NCBI RefSeq assembly: GCF_000165505.1
Contig: NC_014633.1
Span: 434,001 to 498,000, forward strand
DNA: 64,000 nucleotides
From: Ilyobacter polytropus DSM 2926
GTDB lineage: Bacteria; Fusobacteriota; Fusobacteriia; Fusobacteriales; Fusobacteriaceae
Direction of reading: 5' to 3'
Position numbers and translations under genes: made by a program. The notes under the pieces were generated by a model. That model worked only from the letters and a program-made list of their open reading frames with translations, searched no databases and was not told where the DNA came from. Position 1 is the stretch's first letter. Each line of letters starts with the position of its first letter. Shown piece after piece: positions 8,755 through 17,293 of this stretch.

Positions 8755-9582
8755 TTATTTTTTATTTGTGAATAAAGATGTAGTCATGGTTTCGAAATTT
8801 TCCTTTGTTTCTTTCAGTTTTGTATCTATTTTGGAAGTTTCATAAGAGATAGAATTTATTTGATTATTTATGGAAGATATTTTATCATCATCTACTTTAA
8901 ACTTTTTAAACAGTGTATCTGAAATTCTCAGAAAAAAATTCTTAACTGTACATTTAAAATCTGAGTCAATTGAAGAAGAGGTTTTTTCTATATTTTCTAA
9001 AAAAAGATTAAATTCTTCGGTGCTTTTTTTTAAGTTTTTGCTAGATGCCATACCAACATCCTGATAATAAGTAAAATCCGATATCTTAGATGAAATTTTA
9101 TACACAAAATTTGCAATATACTCTATTTCTTCGTACGGAAGTATTTTTATTTTGTCCACTGCATCGAGATACACATCTGAATCTATACCAAATTCTTTGG
9201 ATATATTTGTAAATTTTTCTTTATCGGGTTTTTCTGACAAGACCTGACCGCACAAAAAACATCCTATCAACTTGTCTCCCATCAGTATAGGGCTGGCAAA
9301 ATCAATCAAACCAGCGTGGCATTTGTACACTATTGGTTTCTTTAAAAGCATGGCCTTTGTTCCTCCGTATGAATCACAAAGCATACATTTTTTAAAACCT
9401 AACTCAGTTTTTCTGGTGTGATCGCCGCAAAATTCCGTAAAATTACTAGGTTTTGTTATGGGAAATCCGTTTACATCTGTTATGACACTGGCTATCTGAA
9501 ACTCTTTTGACAATCGGTCCTGCAATATCTGGAAAAACTCTATATCCAATGAATTTTTATTATTATCAACTAAATTATTCAT
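8755..9582 (-). CDS. Free-standing PocR ligand-binding-domain protein
   Basis: A 275-residue cytosolic protein. Residues about 13-170 match the PocR sensory domain: FQIASVITDVNGFPIT, FCGDHTRKTELGFKKC, a C-H-A-G-L segment and FLCGQVL, with cysteines at 52, 66, 69, 88, 108 and 111. The rest (about 180-275) is helical, heptad-like and charged, probably a coiled coil. There is no DNA-binding or kinase domain. In Salmonella the same domain is fused to AraC-type PocR, the activator of pdu and cob, and it has been predicted to sense simple hydrocarbon derivatives such as propanediol. Here it is the third gene of an operon with a kinase and a regulator (AAGGA, 8 nt before ATG, overlapping the end of the regulator gene), next to the pdu locus. 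I infer that it senses the diol and modulates the kinase. Confidence 0.85.
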   Translation of the reverse strand: MNNLVDNNKNSLDIEFFQILQDRLSKEFQIASVITDVNGFPITKPSNFTEFCGDHTRKTELGFKKCMLCDSYGGTKAMLLKKPIVYKCHAGLIDFASPILMGDKLIGCFLCGQVLSEKPDKEKFTNISKEFGIDSDVYLDAVDKIKILPYEEIEYIANFVYKISSKISDFTYYQDVGMASSKNLKKSTEEFNLFLENIEKTSSSIDSDFKCTVKNFFLRISDTLFKKFKVDDDKISSINNQINSISYETSKIDTKLKETKENFETMTTSLFTNKK

Positions 9583-9596
9583 AGTTTACATCCTTC

Positions 9597-10268
9597 TTAT
9601 TTCAAGATATATCCAAATCCTCTTTTGGATACTAATGCGTCATTCAATAACGGAATTTTTTTTCTGAGTCTTTTTAAACACTGATCAACAGCCTTGTTGC
9701 TTATTTCTAGGTTATCATCCCACACATGATCTAGTATTTTTTCTCTGTTCAGTAAAATACCCTTATTAACTATGAAAAATGTAAGTAGTTTAAATTCATT
9801 TTTTGAAAGAGTTACATTGTCGGTATCATAAACAACATTTTTATTTTTCAAATTGACATTTATTTTTTCGTATGTTAACTCCTGTTTTTTTTCTGGAACT
9901 CTTTTAATAAATTTTTTTATTCTTATTAAAAGTTCCTTTTGATTAAAAGGTTTTTTTATGTAGTCATCACAACCTAGCTCGAGATTTTTATTTATACTAC
10001 TCTGAGAAGTTTCTGCAGTGATAGCCAAAATAAAAGGGTTGTTATATAAGGTAGGATTTTTTCTCAGTTTTTCACAAACATAACTTCCGTTTCCATCTGG
10101 CAGGTTAAGATCTAAAAGGATTATATTTGGTTTTTTCAAAGTTATAATCTTCATTCCCTCTTTCACTGAACTTGCCTCATAAATTTCAATATTATTTTCA
10201 TTGCGTAGTATCACTTTCAAAAGTTCTACGGTTTCTTCAGAGTCTTCTATAATTAACACTTTTACCAT
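9597..10268 (-). CDS. OmpR/PhoB-family response regulator, likely controller of the microcompartment locus
   Basis: A 223-residue protein with a receiver domain (1-120; acidic pocket E-D near 8-9, phospho-acceptor Asp53 in ILLDLNLPDG, conserved K in the DYIKKPF motif) and a C-terminal winged-helix DNA-binding domain (about 130-223, with LSKNEFKLLTFF and a final KRGFGYIL). Its ATG overlaps the kinase stop codon (TAATG), so the two are translationally coupled. Regulators of this class bind direct repeats spaced by one helical turn. Exactly such repeats (GACA, 11 bp) sit at the three microcompartment promoters at 12.2, 16.1 and 17.3 kb. The link is inference from proximity and geometry. Confidence 0.92.
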   Translation of the reverse strand: MVKVLIIEDSEETVELLKVILRNENNIEIYEASSVKEGMKIITLKKPNIILLDLNLPDGNGSYVCEKLRKNPTLYNNPFILAITAETSQSSINKNLELGCDDYIKKPFNQKELLIRIKKFIKRVPEKKQELTYEKINVNLKNKNVVYDTDNVTLSKNEFKLLTFFIVNKGILLNREKILDHVWDDNLEISNKAVDQCLKRLRKKIPLLNDALVSKRGFGYILK

Positions 10269-12160
10269 TAATTATCCTCCATTTCATTATTTATAAAATA
10301 TTCTAAATGACTAAAAAATATAGGCTCATTAATTGGTTTGGTTATATACCCGTCAAATCCAAGAGGGAGGTATTTTTCTTTGTCGCCCACTATTGCCTGA
10401 GCTGTCAGAGCAAGGGTAGGTGTTTTTTTTAATTCAAAATTTGATTTTATATGCTTTAAAGCCTGGACTCCGTCCATTACCGGCATTTGAATATCTAAGA
10501 AAATAATATCAAATTTATTTTGCTGTAATTCTTTTAAAGCCAACAAGCCATTCTCTACACAAGTTAGTCTTACTGCATCTGATTCTAATAGAGCTCTCAT
10601 AAAATCTCTATTTTCTTCCACATCTTCAGCCATAAGAATACTTAATTTTTTATTTTTCATCTTCAGATATTCTTTAAAAATACTATCATATTCTAAAGTC
10701 CGATTCATATTTTCCAGTTCTGAGATGCAGGAGAGGATTTTTTTAAAATTAACTTTATCTTTTTTTAGTTCGCTTGATATATCCTTTGATTTTCCATAGA
10801 TAAATGCCATATTTAAATTTCCGTACGTGCCCAAATTCTTGTGGTTTAATTTTCTGATTTCTTCTATATTTTTGTTTTCACAGGCTTCTTTTAGTTTTTT
10901 TAATCTAATAGGGAATTTCAAAAGACTTTTTAAAATAATAGGTTTTACTTTTGGATTTGTCTTGTTCAACAATTTTCTTAAATTAAAGGCAAAATTTTCA
11001 TCTGAGTTTTTGTAAATTTCAATTGGAATACTTACATTAAAAGTGGTTCCGATACCCAATTTACTCTCGACTTTTATATCTCCCTTTAGAATCTCAATTA
11101 ATCTTTTAGTGATGCTAAGTCCTAGACCTGCACCTGCAGACTGTTTGTTTATCTGTCCGAAACTTTCAAAAATATAATTGATATTTTTATCAGAGATTCC
11201 TATGCCGCTGTCATAGACATCAAAGCATAACAAAGAGTCTCTTATTTCTACGGTACACAGAACAGATCCCTTTTTAGTATATTTAATGGCGTTATGAACC
11301 AGATTTTTTACAACTTCATATAACTTCATTTTGTCAGAATATATTATTATGTCATTTTGAGGTAACTCAATTTGAAATTGTATATTTTTTTCCTCAGCTT
11401 TTTCACAGTGTTCATTGTAAATTTCTTTGAAAAATTTTTTGATGCCAAAAGGCTCAAAATTCAGTTCGACTGTTCCGGCTTCTATTTTTGAAAAGTCCAA
11501 AAGTTCATTTGTAAAGTTTAATAACTTAACTCCGGAGTTGTGGATAGTTTCGAGTTTTTCTTTTGTATAATCTGATAATTCTGATTTTTTTAACATACGA
11601 GAGTATCCGATTATAGGAGTCAGAGGTGTCCTCATTTCGTGACTTATTTTTGCTAGAAATTCATTTTTAGACCGGTTTGCAGCTTCAGCATGTTCCTTTG
11701 CAGATTTTAACTGGGTAGTCCTTTTCTCAACCATCTGTTCTAGATTTTTGTTCAAAAGGGTTAGTTTTTCACTGAGTTCTTCAGCTTTTTCTTTTTGTTT
11801 TTTTATCTCACTTTCTTTAACCAGGATATCAATAATATCTATTTTAATGGATGAAAAGATTTGGTGAAAACATCCTTCCATGTTTAAAAGCTCTTTTCTT
11901 AAGTTAGAAATAAACTTGTTATTTATTAGAGATATTACCTTATCTAATTTTTCAAGACTGCTGTAGACGGTTATTAACATAAATTTAGAAATGAAATTTG
12001 ACATGATGAAAAAAACAGAAACAGCTGCTATTGTCTTTATAAAAAAATGATCTTTAAGTATTGAAATACCGATGCTTTCTTTTAAAAAAATATAAGCTGC
12101 TGTTAAGTACAAGGTAAATATAATAGTGTTGGAAAGAGCTATTTTTCTATGTATTTTCAT
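10268..12160 (-). CDS. Hybrid sensor histidine kinase
   Basis: A 630-residue protein. Two transmembrane helices (about 8-26 and 41-66) are separated by only some 15 residues, so there is no extracytoplasmic sensor domain. A coiled coil (about 110-160), HisKA (His174 in KISHEMRTP), HATPase_c (with GAGLGLSITKRL) and a C-terminal receiver domain (about 503-620, Asp556 in FLDIQMP) follow. It is predicted to phosphorylate the downstream OmpR-type regulator, perhaps by phosphorelay through its own receiver. Because it lacks a sensor domain, its input probably comes from the cytoplasm; the PocR-domain protein encoded two genes downstream is the natural candidate. The start is supported by AAGGGGAA 6 nt upstream. 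It is transcribed divergently from pduS. Confidence 0.9.
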   Translation of the reverse strand: MKIHRKIALSNTIIFTLYLTAAYIFLKESIGISILKDHFFIKTIAAVSVFFIMSNFISKFMLITVYSSLEKLDKVISLINNKFISNLRKELLNMEGCFHQIFSSIKIDIIDILVKESEIKKQKEKAEELSEKLTLLNKNLEQMVEKRTTQLKSAKEHAEAANRSKNEFLAKISHEMRTPLTPIIGYSRMLKKSELSDYTKEKLETIHNSGVKLLNFTNELLDFSKIEAGTVELNFEPFGIKKFFKEIYNEHCEKAEEKNIQFQIELPQNDIIIYSDKMKLYEVVKNLVHNAIKYTKKGSVLCTVEIRDSLLCFDVYDSGIGISDKNINYIFESFGQINKQSAGAGLGLSITKRLIEILKGDIKVESKLGIGTTFNVSIPIEIYKNSDENFAFNLRKLLNKTNPKVKPIILKSLLKFPIRLKKLKEACENKNIEEIRKLNHKNLGTYGNLNMAFIYGKSKDISSELKKDKVNFKKILSCISELENMNRTLEYDSIFKEYLKMKNKKLSILMAEDVEENRDFMRALLESDAVRLTCVENGLLALKELQQNKFDIIFLDIQMPVMDGVQALKHIKSNFELKKTPTLALTAQAIVGDKEKYLPLGFDGYITKPINEPIFFSHLEYFINNEMEDN

Positions 12161-12528
12161 AATTGTTCCCCTTATCTATATTCTTAGAATGTTACAGAAA
12201 AACATAATAATTTTTTTAAGTGTGTGTAAAAATAACACTAAACGACATTATTATGACACTTCTATCTAATATTATATCATTATTTCTAGAATATCAATAT
12301 TATTTCAATTATAATGACAAGAATGAAATACTTTTTGAGATAAAAGATTGAGATACTAGGGCGTAGAGAAATAAAGAATGGATGAAAAAATATTTTAAAT
12401 AGTTTTAATTAAATTAATGTTTTATATATAGATTGATATTATTGTTACTTAAATTTGATTTTTGGAGACAACAGACTGTCATATTTAAAGTAGTGTTTAA
12501 AGTTAAAAAAAGTTGAAGGAGGGAAGGG
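12161..12528. other. divergent intergenic region between kinase operon and pduS
   Basis: This 368-bp AT-rich gap holds the start regions of two divergent units. It contains one GACA repeat pair with its -10 hexamer (12244-12275) reading toward pduS, which leaves an untranslated leader of about 245 nt before the pduS ATG. I see no clear terminator or riboswitch in that leader and no open reading frame with a ribosome site. A matching repeat pair reading toward the kinase gene was not found. Confidence 0.7.
12244..12275 (+). promoter_or_regulatory. GACA direct-repeat operator and -10 box upstream of pduS
   Basis: GACA occurs at 12244-12247 and 12255-12258, exactly 11 bp apart. A -10 hexamer TATTAT starts at 12270, 15 nt after the G of the second repeat. 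No good -35 hexamer is present, as expected of an activator-dependent promoter. The same geometry recurs upstream of pduQ and pduB. Confidence 0.7.
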
Positions 12529-13872
12529 ATGGATATTGTTCAAAAAATACGTGAAGCCGGAATTGTAGGTGCTGGAGGTGCCGGTTTTCCCACCCACATA
12601 AAATTTTCTGTGGATAAGGTAGATTATTTACTGGTAAATGGAGCTGAGTGCGAACCCCTTTTACAAATAGATAAGTACCTCATGAGGGAAAAAGCCAGTG
12701 AAATAATTAAAATTTTGGAGCAATTAGGTGATAGAATCCAGGCAAAAGAGATACATATAGCTCTTAAGGGAAAGTATAAATCTGAAATTACTGAGCTGGA
12801 AAATGCAATAAAAAATTTAAATTCAAGGGTGAAGATATTTAAAATGGGTACTTATTATCCTGCTGGTGACGAGCAGCAGATAGTTTTTGAGGTAACAGGG
12901 CGTACAGTTCCAGAAGCAGGAATACCTCTTGATGTTGGGGTTATAGTTACCAATGTAGGAACCCTTGTAAATATATATGAGGCTGTGGACTCTGACAAAC
13001 CTGTGGTTGATAAATGTCTAAGCATACATGGGGAAGTAAAAAAACCTCTGATTATAAAGACGCCTATTGGAATGACCTTTGAAAAATGTATAGAGGCTGC
13101 CGGAGGTGCAACTATTGACAATTATAAGATAATTGTCGGGGGCCCTATGATGGGAAAAGTTATAGTTAAAGAAAGTTTGAAAAAAGAGGTAGTTACAAAA
13201 ACAACAGGGGCACTTATTGTGGTACCGGAAGATCACTATATGATCTACAGAAATGGGAAAACCGTAAAGCATATTGTAAATGAAGCCAAGTCAGCTTGTA
13301 TCCAGTGCAGGATGTGTACTGATCTCTGTCCTAGATATCTTATTGGTCACAAGCTCAGACCTCACAGAATCATGAGAAATGTGAGTATGCTGGAAAATGA
13401 CAGCGAGATATTGAAAGAGGCCATGCTCTGCTGTGAGTGTGGTATCTGCGAGCTATTTGCATGCCCTATGCAGATTTCTCCAAGACTTGTAAATATACAC
13501 TTAAAAAATATATTTAGAAAAAATAATGTCAGGTTTGAAAAAAGTACAAGGGAACTCGCGGCAGATTCTATGAGGGAGTATAGAAAAGTACCTACCGACA
13601 GGCTTATAAGCAGGATAGGTATGAGTAAATATACTGATTTTTCTGAAAAAAAAGCTGTGGTTTTAGAGTCAGATGAAGTTTCTATTCCTCTGAAACAGCA
13701 TATAGGAGCACCTGCTAAACCAGTGGTGTCTGTAGGGGACCATGTAGAGTGCGGTCAGGTTATAGGTGAGGTAAAGGAAGGTTTAGGAGCAAATATCCAT
13801 TCTAGTATAGAGGGGATCGTGATTGGTATAGGGGATTCTGTAATTATAAAAAACAAGGGGGCGAATAAATAA
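12529..13872 (+). CDS. pduS: PduS cobalamin reductase (RnfC-like Fe-S flavoprotein)
   Basis: A 447-residue protein matching PduS and the RnfC/Nqo1 fold. The N-terminus has the glycine-rich GAGGAGFPTH (14-23) and NGAECEPLL segments of the flavin/NADH-binding module. Two [4Fe-4S] motifs follow: C257-x2-C260-x2-C263-x3-C267-P and C301-x2-C304-x2-C307-x4-C312-P. A C-terminal biotinyl-like domain has HIGAPAKPVVSVGD. PduS reduces cob(III)/cob(II)alamin to cob(I)alamin so that PduO can adenosylate it, recycling the cofactor of diol dehydratase in the compartment. The SD is GGAGGG. It is the first gene of the pduS-pduT-kinase unit, and its stop overlaps the pduT start (TAATG). Confidence 0.92.
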   Translation: MDIVQKIREAGIVGAGGAGFPTHIKFSVDKVDYLLVNGAECEPLLQIDKYLMREKASEIIKILEQLGDRIQAKEIHIALKGKYKSEITELENAIKNLNSRVKIFKMGTYYPAGDEQQIVFEVTGRTVPEAGIPLDVGVIVTNVGTLVNIYEAVDSDKPVVDKCLSIHGEVKKPLIIKTPIGMTFEKCIEAAGGATIDNYKIIVGGPMMGKVIVKESLKKEVVTKTTGALIVVPEDHYMIYRNGKTVKHIVNEAKSACIQCRMCTDLCPRYLIGHKLRPHRIMRNVSMLENDSEILKEAMLCCECGICELFACPMQISPRLVNIHLKNIFRKNNVRFEKSTRELAADSMREYRKVPTDRLISRIGMSKYTDFSEKKAVVLESDEVSIPLKQHIGAPAKPVVSVGDHVECGQVIGEVKEGLGANIHSSIEGIVIGIGDSVIIKNKGANK

Positions 13873-14417
13873 TGGATACAGTGGGAATTATAGAACTAAA
13901 CAGTATAGCTCGTGGAATAGAGGTAACTGATAGTTTATTGAAATCTGCAGAAGTAACTCTTTTGAAAGCCGGTACAATATGCCCCGGAAAATATATGGTT
14001 ATTGTAAAAGGATATGTAGGGGCTGTAAAATCAGCTATACAAACAGGGGTAGAAATTGGTGCGGAAAATGTAGTGGAAAGCAAGGTGATAACCAGACTAG
14101 ACCCGAGGGTTATAATGGCAGTAAATGCTGCTAGTGAAATAAAAAAAATGAGGTCCCTGGGAGTAATTGAATTTTTTGATGTCACTTCTGCTCTTTATGC
14201 TGCAGACTCAGCAATAAAATCCGCAGATGTTGAGATTATAGAGATAAGGATGGGGTATGCTATAGGAGGTAAATCTTATGTTACTCTGACCGGTGACCTG
14301 AGTGCTGTAAAAACTGCTGTAGAAGTGGGTTCTAAAGCTGGGGAAGACAATTGTATGCTTGTCAATAAAGCTGTCATTGCTTCGCCTCGAAAGGAGTTAA
14401 TTGAAAGCCTATTATAA
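13872..14417 (+). CDS. pduT: PduT tandem-BMC shell protein with Fe-S pore cysteine
   Basis: A 181-residue protein made of two BMC domains (about 4-85 and 95-175), with the shell motifs GIIELNSIARGIEVTDSLLK and SLGVIEFFDVTSALYAADS. In characterised PduT a cysteine near residue 38 of the first domain holds a [4Fe-4S] cluster at the pore of the trimer. Here the equivalent is Cys37, in the I-C-P-G-K-Y loop. It should be an electron conduit through the shell, consistent with its coupling to the reductase PduS. Overlap with pduS ensures co-translation. Confidence 0.93.
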   Translation: MDTVGIIELNSIARGIEVTDSLLKSAEVTLLKAGTICPGKYMVIVKGYVGAVKSAIQTGVEIGAENVVESKVITRLDPRVIMAVNAASEIKKMRSLGVIEFFDVTSALYAADSAIKSADVEIIEIRMGYAIGGKSYVTLTGDLSAVKTAVEVGSKAGEDNCMLVNKAVIASPRKELIESLL

Positions 14418-14479
14418 GTGGGAGTTTTCTGTAAATATCCCAAATAGCTGTCTCAGTAATTACTCGAGTAAAAGGAGGA

Positions 14480-15724
14480 GTGGAATTGGGATTGATTTTG
14501 GATAATGAAAATATTGAGTTATATGTAAAAAAACGGACGAAATTATTTGATCAACACTCAGAGTTAACAATTGTAAATATTGCTGATCAAGATGATGAAG
14601 AGACTGATGGATTTGTAAACTTTCTCTTTCGTATTATAGATGACGCAGGGAAATCTGTTATATTAAAGCAGGCTCGACCTTATATAAGAGTATTTGATGA
14701 GGCATCACTAGATGTATCACGAAATAAGCTAGAATATGAAACAATGAGAATCCGTAGCAATATTTGTCATAATTACGTTCCAGAGATTTTTCATATAGAT
14801 TATGAAAATAACGCCTTTATTATGGAAGACTGTAAAGATTATAGACCTTTAAGATTTGAGATGTCCAAGATGAAACGTTTCGATGATTTGGCAAAACAAA
14901 TTTCAGAGTATATGTCAAAGTCAAATTTTTATACTTCAGAATACTTTTTATCATCAGAGGATCACAAAGGACTTCAGGCAGCCTTTGTTAACATTGAAAT
15001 GAGAAATATTATAGAAAATGCTGCCTTTATTAAAGATTATGTGAATGTAGGTACCCGGCGTGATGATATTCATGAGACTATCGTTGAGTGGATATGGCAA
15101 CAAGAAATTGTTCAGCTCGAGACATTAAAAAGCCGTGACATATTTATGAAAAAAGGACAATGTCTGGTACATGGTGATCTGCACACATCAAATGTTCTTG
15201 TTTCAGAAGATAACATAAAGATTATAGACATGGAGTATACTTTTATGGGGCCTTTTTCAGCAGATATGGGGTATTTTCTGGCTAATTTTATATTTGCTTA
15301 CAGTGCTTTAATGATGAGGGAAGACTGCAGTACTAGTGAAAGATCTGATTATGCCAAGTATATCTTGGAAACTATTGAGGAAACAGTCGATAATTACTAT
15401 AAAAATTTTAGGCTGTGTTGGGAAAAGGATGCTAAGGAGATCTATCGAAAAGTCCCGGGATATCTTGAAAATATTGAAAAAGATTTTTTATTCGAATCCA
15501 TGGGGATAATGGCTTCAGCTGCTATTTGCAGAGTAACTGGAGATTTTGAACTGACTGACTTAAATTGCATTGATGACCCATTAAAGAAAAACAAGGCACG
15601 CAGCTTGGTTATGCTAATATGTCATCAGGTTTTTAAAGAAAGAGAGAAATATGGTGGCATAAAAGATTTGATTAAAACCATTGTTGATACGAGCAAGGTA
15701 TTTATATCAATTAACGGATTCTAA
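14480..15724 (+). CDS. Methylthioribose-kinase-like phosphotransferase in the Pdu regulon
   Basis: A 414-residue APH/choline-kinase-fold enzyme. The catalytic loop is V-H-G-D-L-H-T-S-N-V and the metal-binding DFG-equivalent is I-I-D-M-E-Y, followed by GPFSADMGYFLANF; together these resemble 5-methylthioribose kinase (MtnK). A late C-I-D-D-P-L-K-K-N-K-A segment also fits that family. Roles to consider: phosphorylating 5-deoxyribose or methylthioribose released from 5'-deoxyadenosine (a by-product when AdoCbl is damaged), or an unrelated small-molecule kinase. Arginine is written mostly with CGN codons, whereas flanking genes use AGA/AGG almost only, which suggests recent acquisition. It sits 62 bp after pduT (SD AAAGGAGG, TTG start) and before a terminator. 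Confidence 0.78.
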   Translation: MELGLILDNENIELYVKKRTKLFDQHSELTIVNIADQDDEETDGFVNFLFRIIDDAGKSVILKQARPYIRVFDEASLDVSRNKLEYETMRIRSNICHNYVPEIFHIDYENNAFIMEDCKDYRPLRFEMSKMKRFDDLAKQISEYMSKSNFYTSEYFLSSEDHKGLQAAFVNIEMRNIIENAAFIKDYVNVGTRRDDIHETIVEWIWQQEIVQLETLKSRDIFMKKGQCLVHGDLHTSNVLVSEDNIKIIDMEYTFMGPFSADMGYFLANFIFAYSALMMREDCSTSERSDYAKYILETIEETVDNYYKNFRLCWEKDAKEIYRKVPGYLENIEKDFLFESMGIMASAAICRVTGDFELTDLNCIDDPLKKNKARSLVMLICHQVFKEREKYGGIKDLIKTIVDTSKVFISINGF

Positions 15725-15901
15725 ATTAGTTATAAAATATGCAGATGCAGGATTATTTGATACTGGATTTTATGAGGTTTATTATAGTTTTTTTCTTCAA
15801 AATATTCTAAAATAATCATTTGGAAGATTTCTAAAAATGAAAAATTAACAATGACAAGAGATGATTTGATAAAATTCAAGGTAAATAATTTAAGATGTCA
15901 T

Positions 15902-15941
15902 AAAAAAGCTGTAGCCAAAAGTATTGGTCTACAGCTTTTTT
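15902..15941 (+). terminator. rho-independent terminator after the pduS-pduT-kinase unit
   Basis: AAAAAAGCTGTAG (15902-15914) pairs with CTACAGCTTTTTT (15929-15941); two further C-G pairs close the loop after a bulged T. The right arm ends in six Ts. It lies about 180 bp after the kinase stop codon. Confidence 0.8.
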
Positions 15942-16059
15942 ATTGGAGATAAAGAGATTATTTTATTTGCTTCTTTTAAAATTCCAAAACATTTGTAAGT
16001 ATGAATTCTTAATGAAAACCAATAATATAGAACAGTTTGAATAAAAAGTAACAAAAAAT

Positions 16060-16091
16060 GACATTATCACGACATTTTTATCTAGTATTGT
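16060..16091 (+). promoter_or_regulatory. GACA direct-repeat operator and -10 box upstream of pduQ
   Basis: GACA occurs at 16060-16063 and 16071-16074 (11 bp apart). The -10 hexamer TATTGT starts at 16086, again 15 nt after the second repeat. The leader to the pduQ ATG is about 50 nt. Confidence 0.7.
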
Positions 16092-16144
16092 ATTTGTATA
16101 ACTAATGAATAAAAGTTTTTATTTTGATTTTAAGGGGGATTGAT

Positions 16145-17251
16145 ATGGGAATATTTCATGTCAAAACTGAGATATACTCCGGTATAGGGGTTAGAGAAGT
16201 TTTAGAAATGGATAATCTGAAAAAGGTAATTATTATAACTGACCCTGTGATGGTTAAGCTAGGATTGGTTGAAATTGTAGAAAAGACATTGGAAGAGCTG
16301 AAAGTGAATTATGATATTTTTGATGAGGTAGAAGTCGATCCGACTCTGGAATCTGTAAAAAAAGGGTTGGAAAAGGTAATGAAGTTCGCTCCGGATAAAA
16401 TGATAGCCTTGGGAGGCGGTTCAGCCATAGATTCTGCCAAATCAATATATTATTTTATGAAAAAAAGCGGAAAAGAGATACCTATAATAGCTATTCCAAC
16501 AACAAGTGGGACTGGTTCTGAAGTGACATCTTATGCAGTTATAACAGACAAAAAGAAAAAGGTGAAAATACCAATCAAAGATGAAGATATGATACCGGAA
16601 AAGGCAATACTTGACCCTGTATTTACTAAAACTCTGCCAAGAGTTGTTGTGGCAGACGGAGGGATAGATGCTCTCACACATGCCATAGAATCTTACACAT
16701 GCAAAAGTGCAAATTTTTATACCCAAACATTTGCATTGACTGCGATTGTTGGGATTTTTAAAAATATTTTGAAGGTATATAACAACATTGAGGATGAAGA
16801 TGCAAGAGTTGAAATGGGAAAAGCTTCATGTATGGCCGGGATAGCCTTTGATAGATCAGGATTGGGAATAAATCACAGTATAGCTCATGTAATCGGAGGT
16901 AGGTTTCATAAATCTCACGGAAGATCCAACGGAGTCATTCTTCCATACGTAATAAAATTTAATTCAAGTGATAAAGAGACAGCAAAAAGATATTGGCAGA
17001 TTTCTAAAAGGCTGGGTTTGCCAAGTGAGACAAAAGAACAGGGAGCAGAAAGTCTCGCTGTAGCTGTAGAGGTTTTAAATAAATGCCTTGGAATTCCAAG
17101 TTGTTTGAAAGAAATGGAGATCGGCTGGGAGGCCTATAAAAAATTGATTCCTGAAATGGCTAAAACTGCCATGGAAGATATCTGCACCGATGGAAATATT
17201 AAAAAAGTTTCTCAGGGGGATATGGAGGAAATATTCCAAAAGATTTATTAA
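16145..17251 (+). CDS. pduQ: Iron-containing alcohol dehydrogenase (PduQ-type, 1-propanol/1,3-propanediol dehydrogenase)
   Basis: The start is ATG 16145: AAGGGGG lies 6 nt upstream, whereas an in-frame TTG at 16124 has no ribosome site. The 368-residue product is a group III iron alcohol dehydrogenase. It has the NAD-binding GGGSAID (90-96), the PTTSGTGSEVT segment (118-128) and metal ligands Asp175 and His179 in IDALTHA, plus histidines in HSIAHVIGGRFHKSHG. It reduces propionaldehyde (or 3-hydroxypropionaldehyde) to the alcohol, regenerating NAD+ for PduP. It forms its own transcription unit with a dedicated repeat-pair promoter. Sequence alone does not separate the PduQ and DhaT roles. Confidence 0.88.
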   Translation: MGIFHVKTEIYSGIGVREVLEMDNLKKVIIITDPVMVKLGLVEIVEKTLEELKVNYDIFDEVEVDPTLESVKKGLEKVMKFAPDKMIALGGGSAIDSAKSIYYFMKKSGKEIPIIAIPTTSGTGSEVTSYAVITDKKKKVKIPIKDEDMIPEKAILDPVFTKTLPRVVVADGGIDALTHAIESYTCKSANFYTQTFALTAIVGIFKNILKVYNNIEDEDARVEMGKASCMAGIAFDRSGLGINHSIAHVIGGRFHKSHGRSNGVILPYVIKFNSSDKETAKRYWQISKRLGLPSETKEQGAESLAVAVEVLNKCLGIPSCLKEMEIGWEAYKKLIPEMAKTAMEDICTDGNIKKVSQGDMEEIFQKIY

Positions 17252-17293
17252 TGTTTTAAAAAAGAATCTGTTGTATTGAAATAGTCTTAAAAC

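Larger units (their letters stand above)
15725..16144. other. intergenic region upstream of pduQ
   Basis: About 420 bp without a convincing gene. From left to right it holds AT-rich sequence of no visible function, a rho-independent terminator (15902-15941) that closes the pduS unit, more AT-rich sequence, and the repeat-pair promoter of pduQ (16060-16091). Confidence 0.7.

Noticed and set aside
12470-12480. A possible third repeat (TGTC/GACA) near the pduS start reading toward the kinase operon
   Set aside because: Only a single half-site with no partner at 11 bp and no -10 at the fixed distance.
15850-15952. A 33-codon frame starting ATG 15851 that runs across the terminator after the kinase gene
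   Set aside because: No ribosome site, and half of it is the terminator hairpin itself.
16124-16144. TTG start for pduQ seven codons upstream
   Set aside because: It lies before the AAGGGGG site that serves ATG 16145, and the extra residues do not match the family start.
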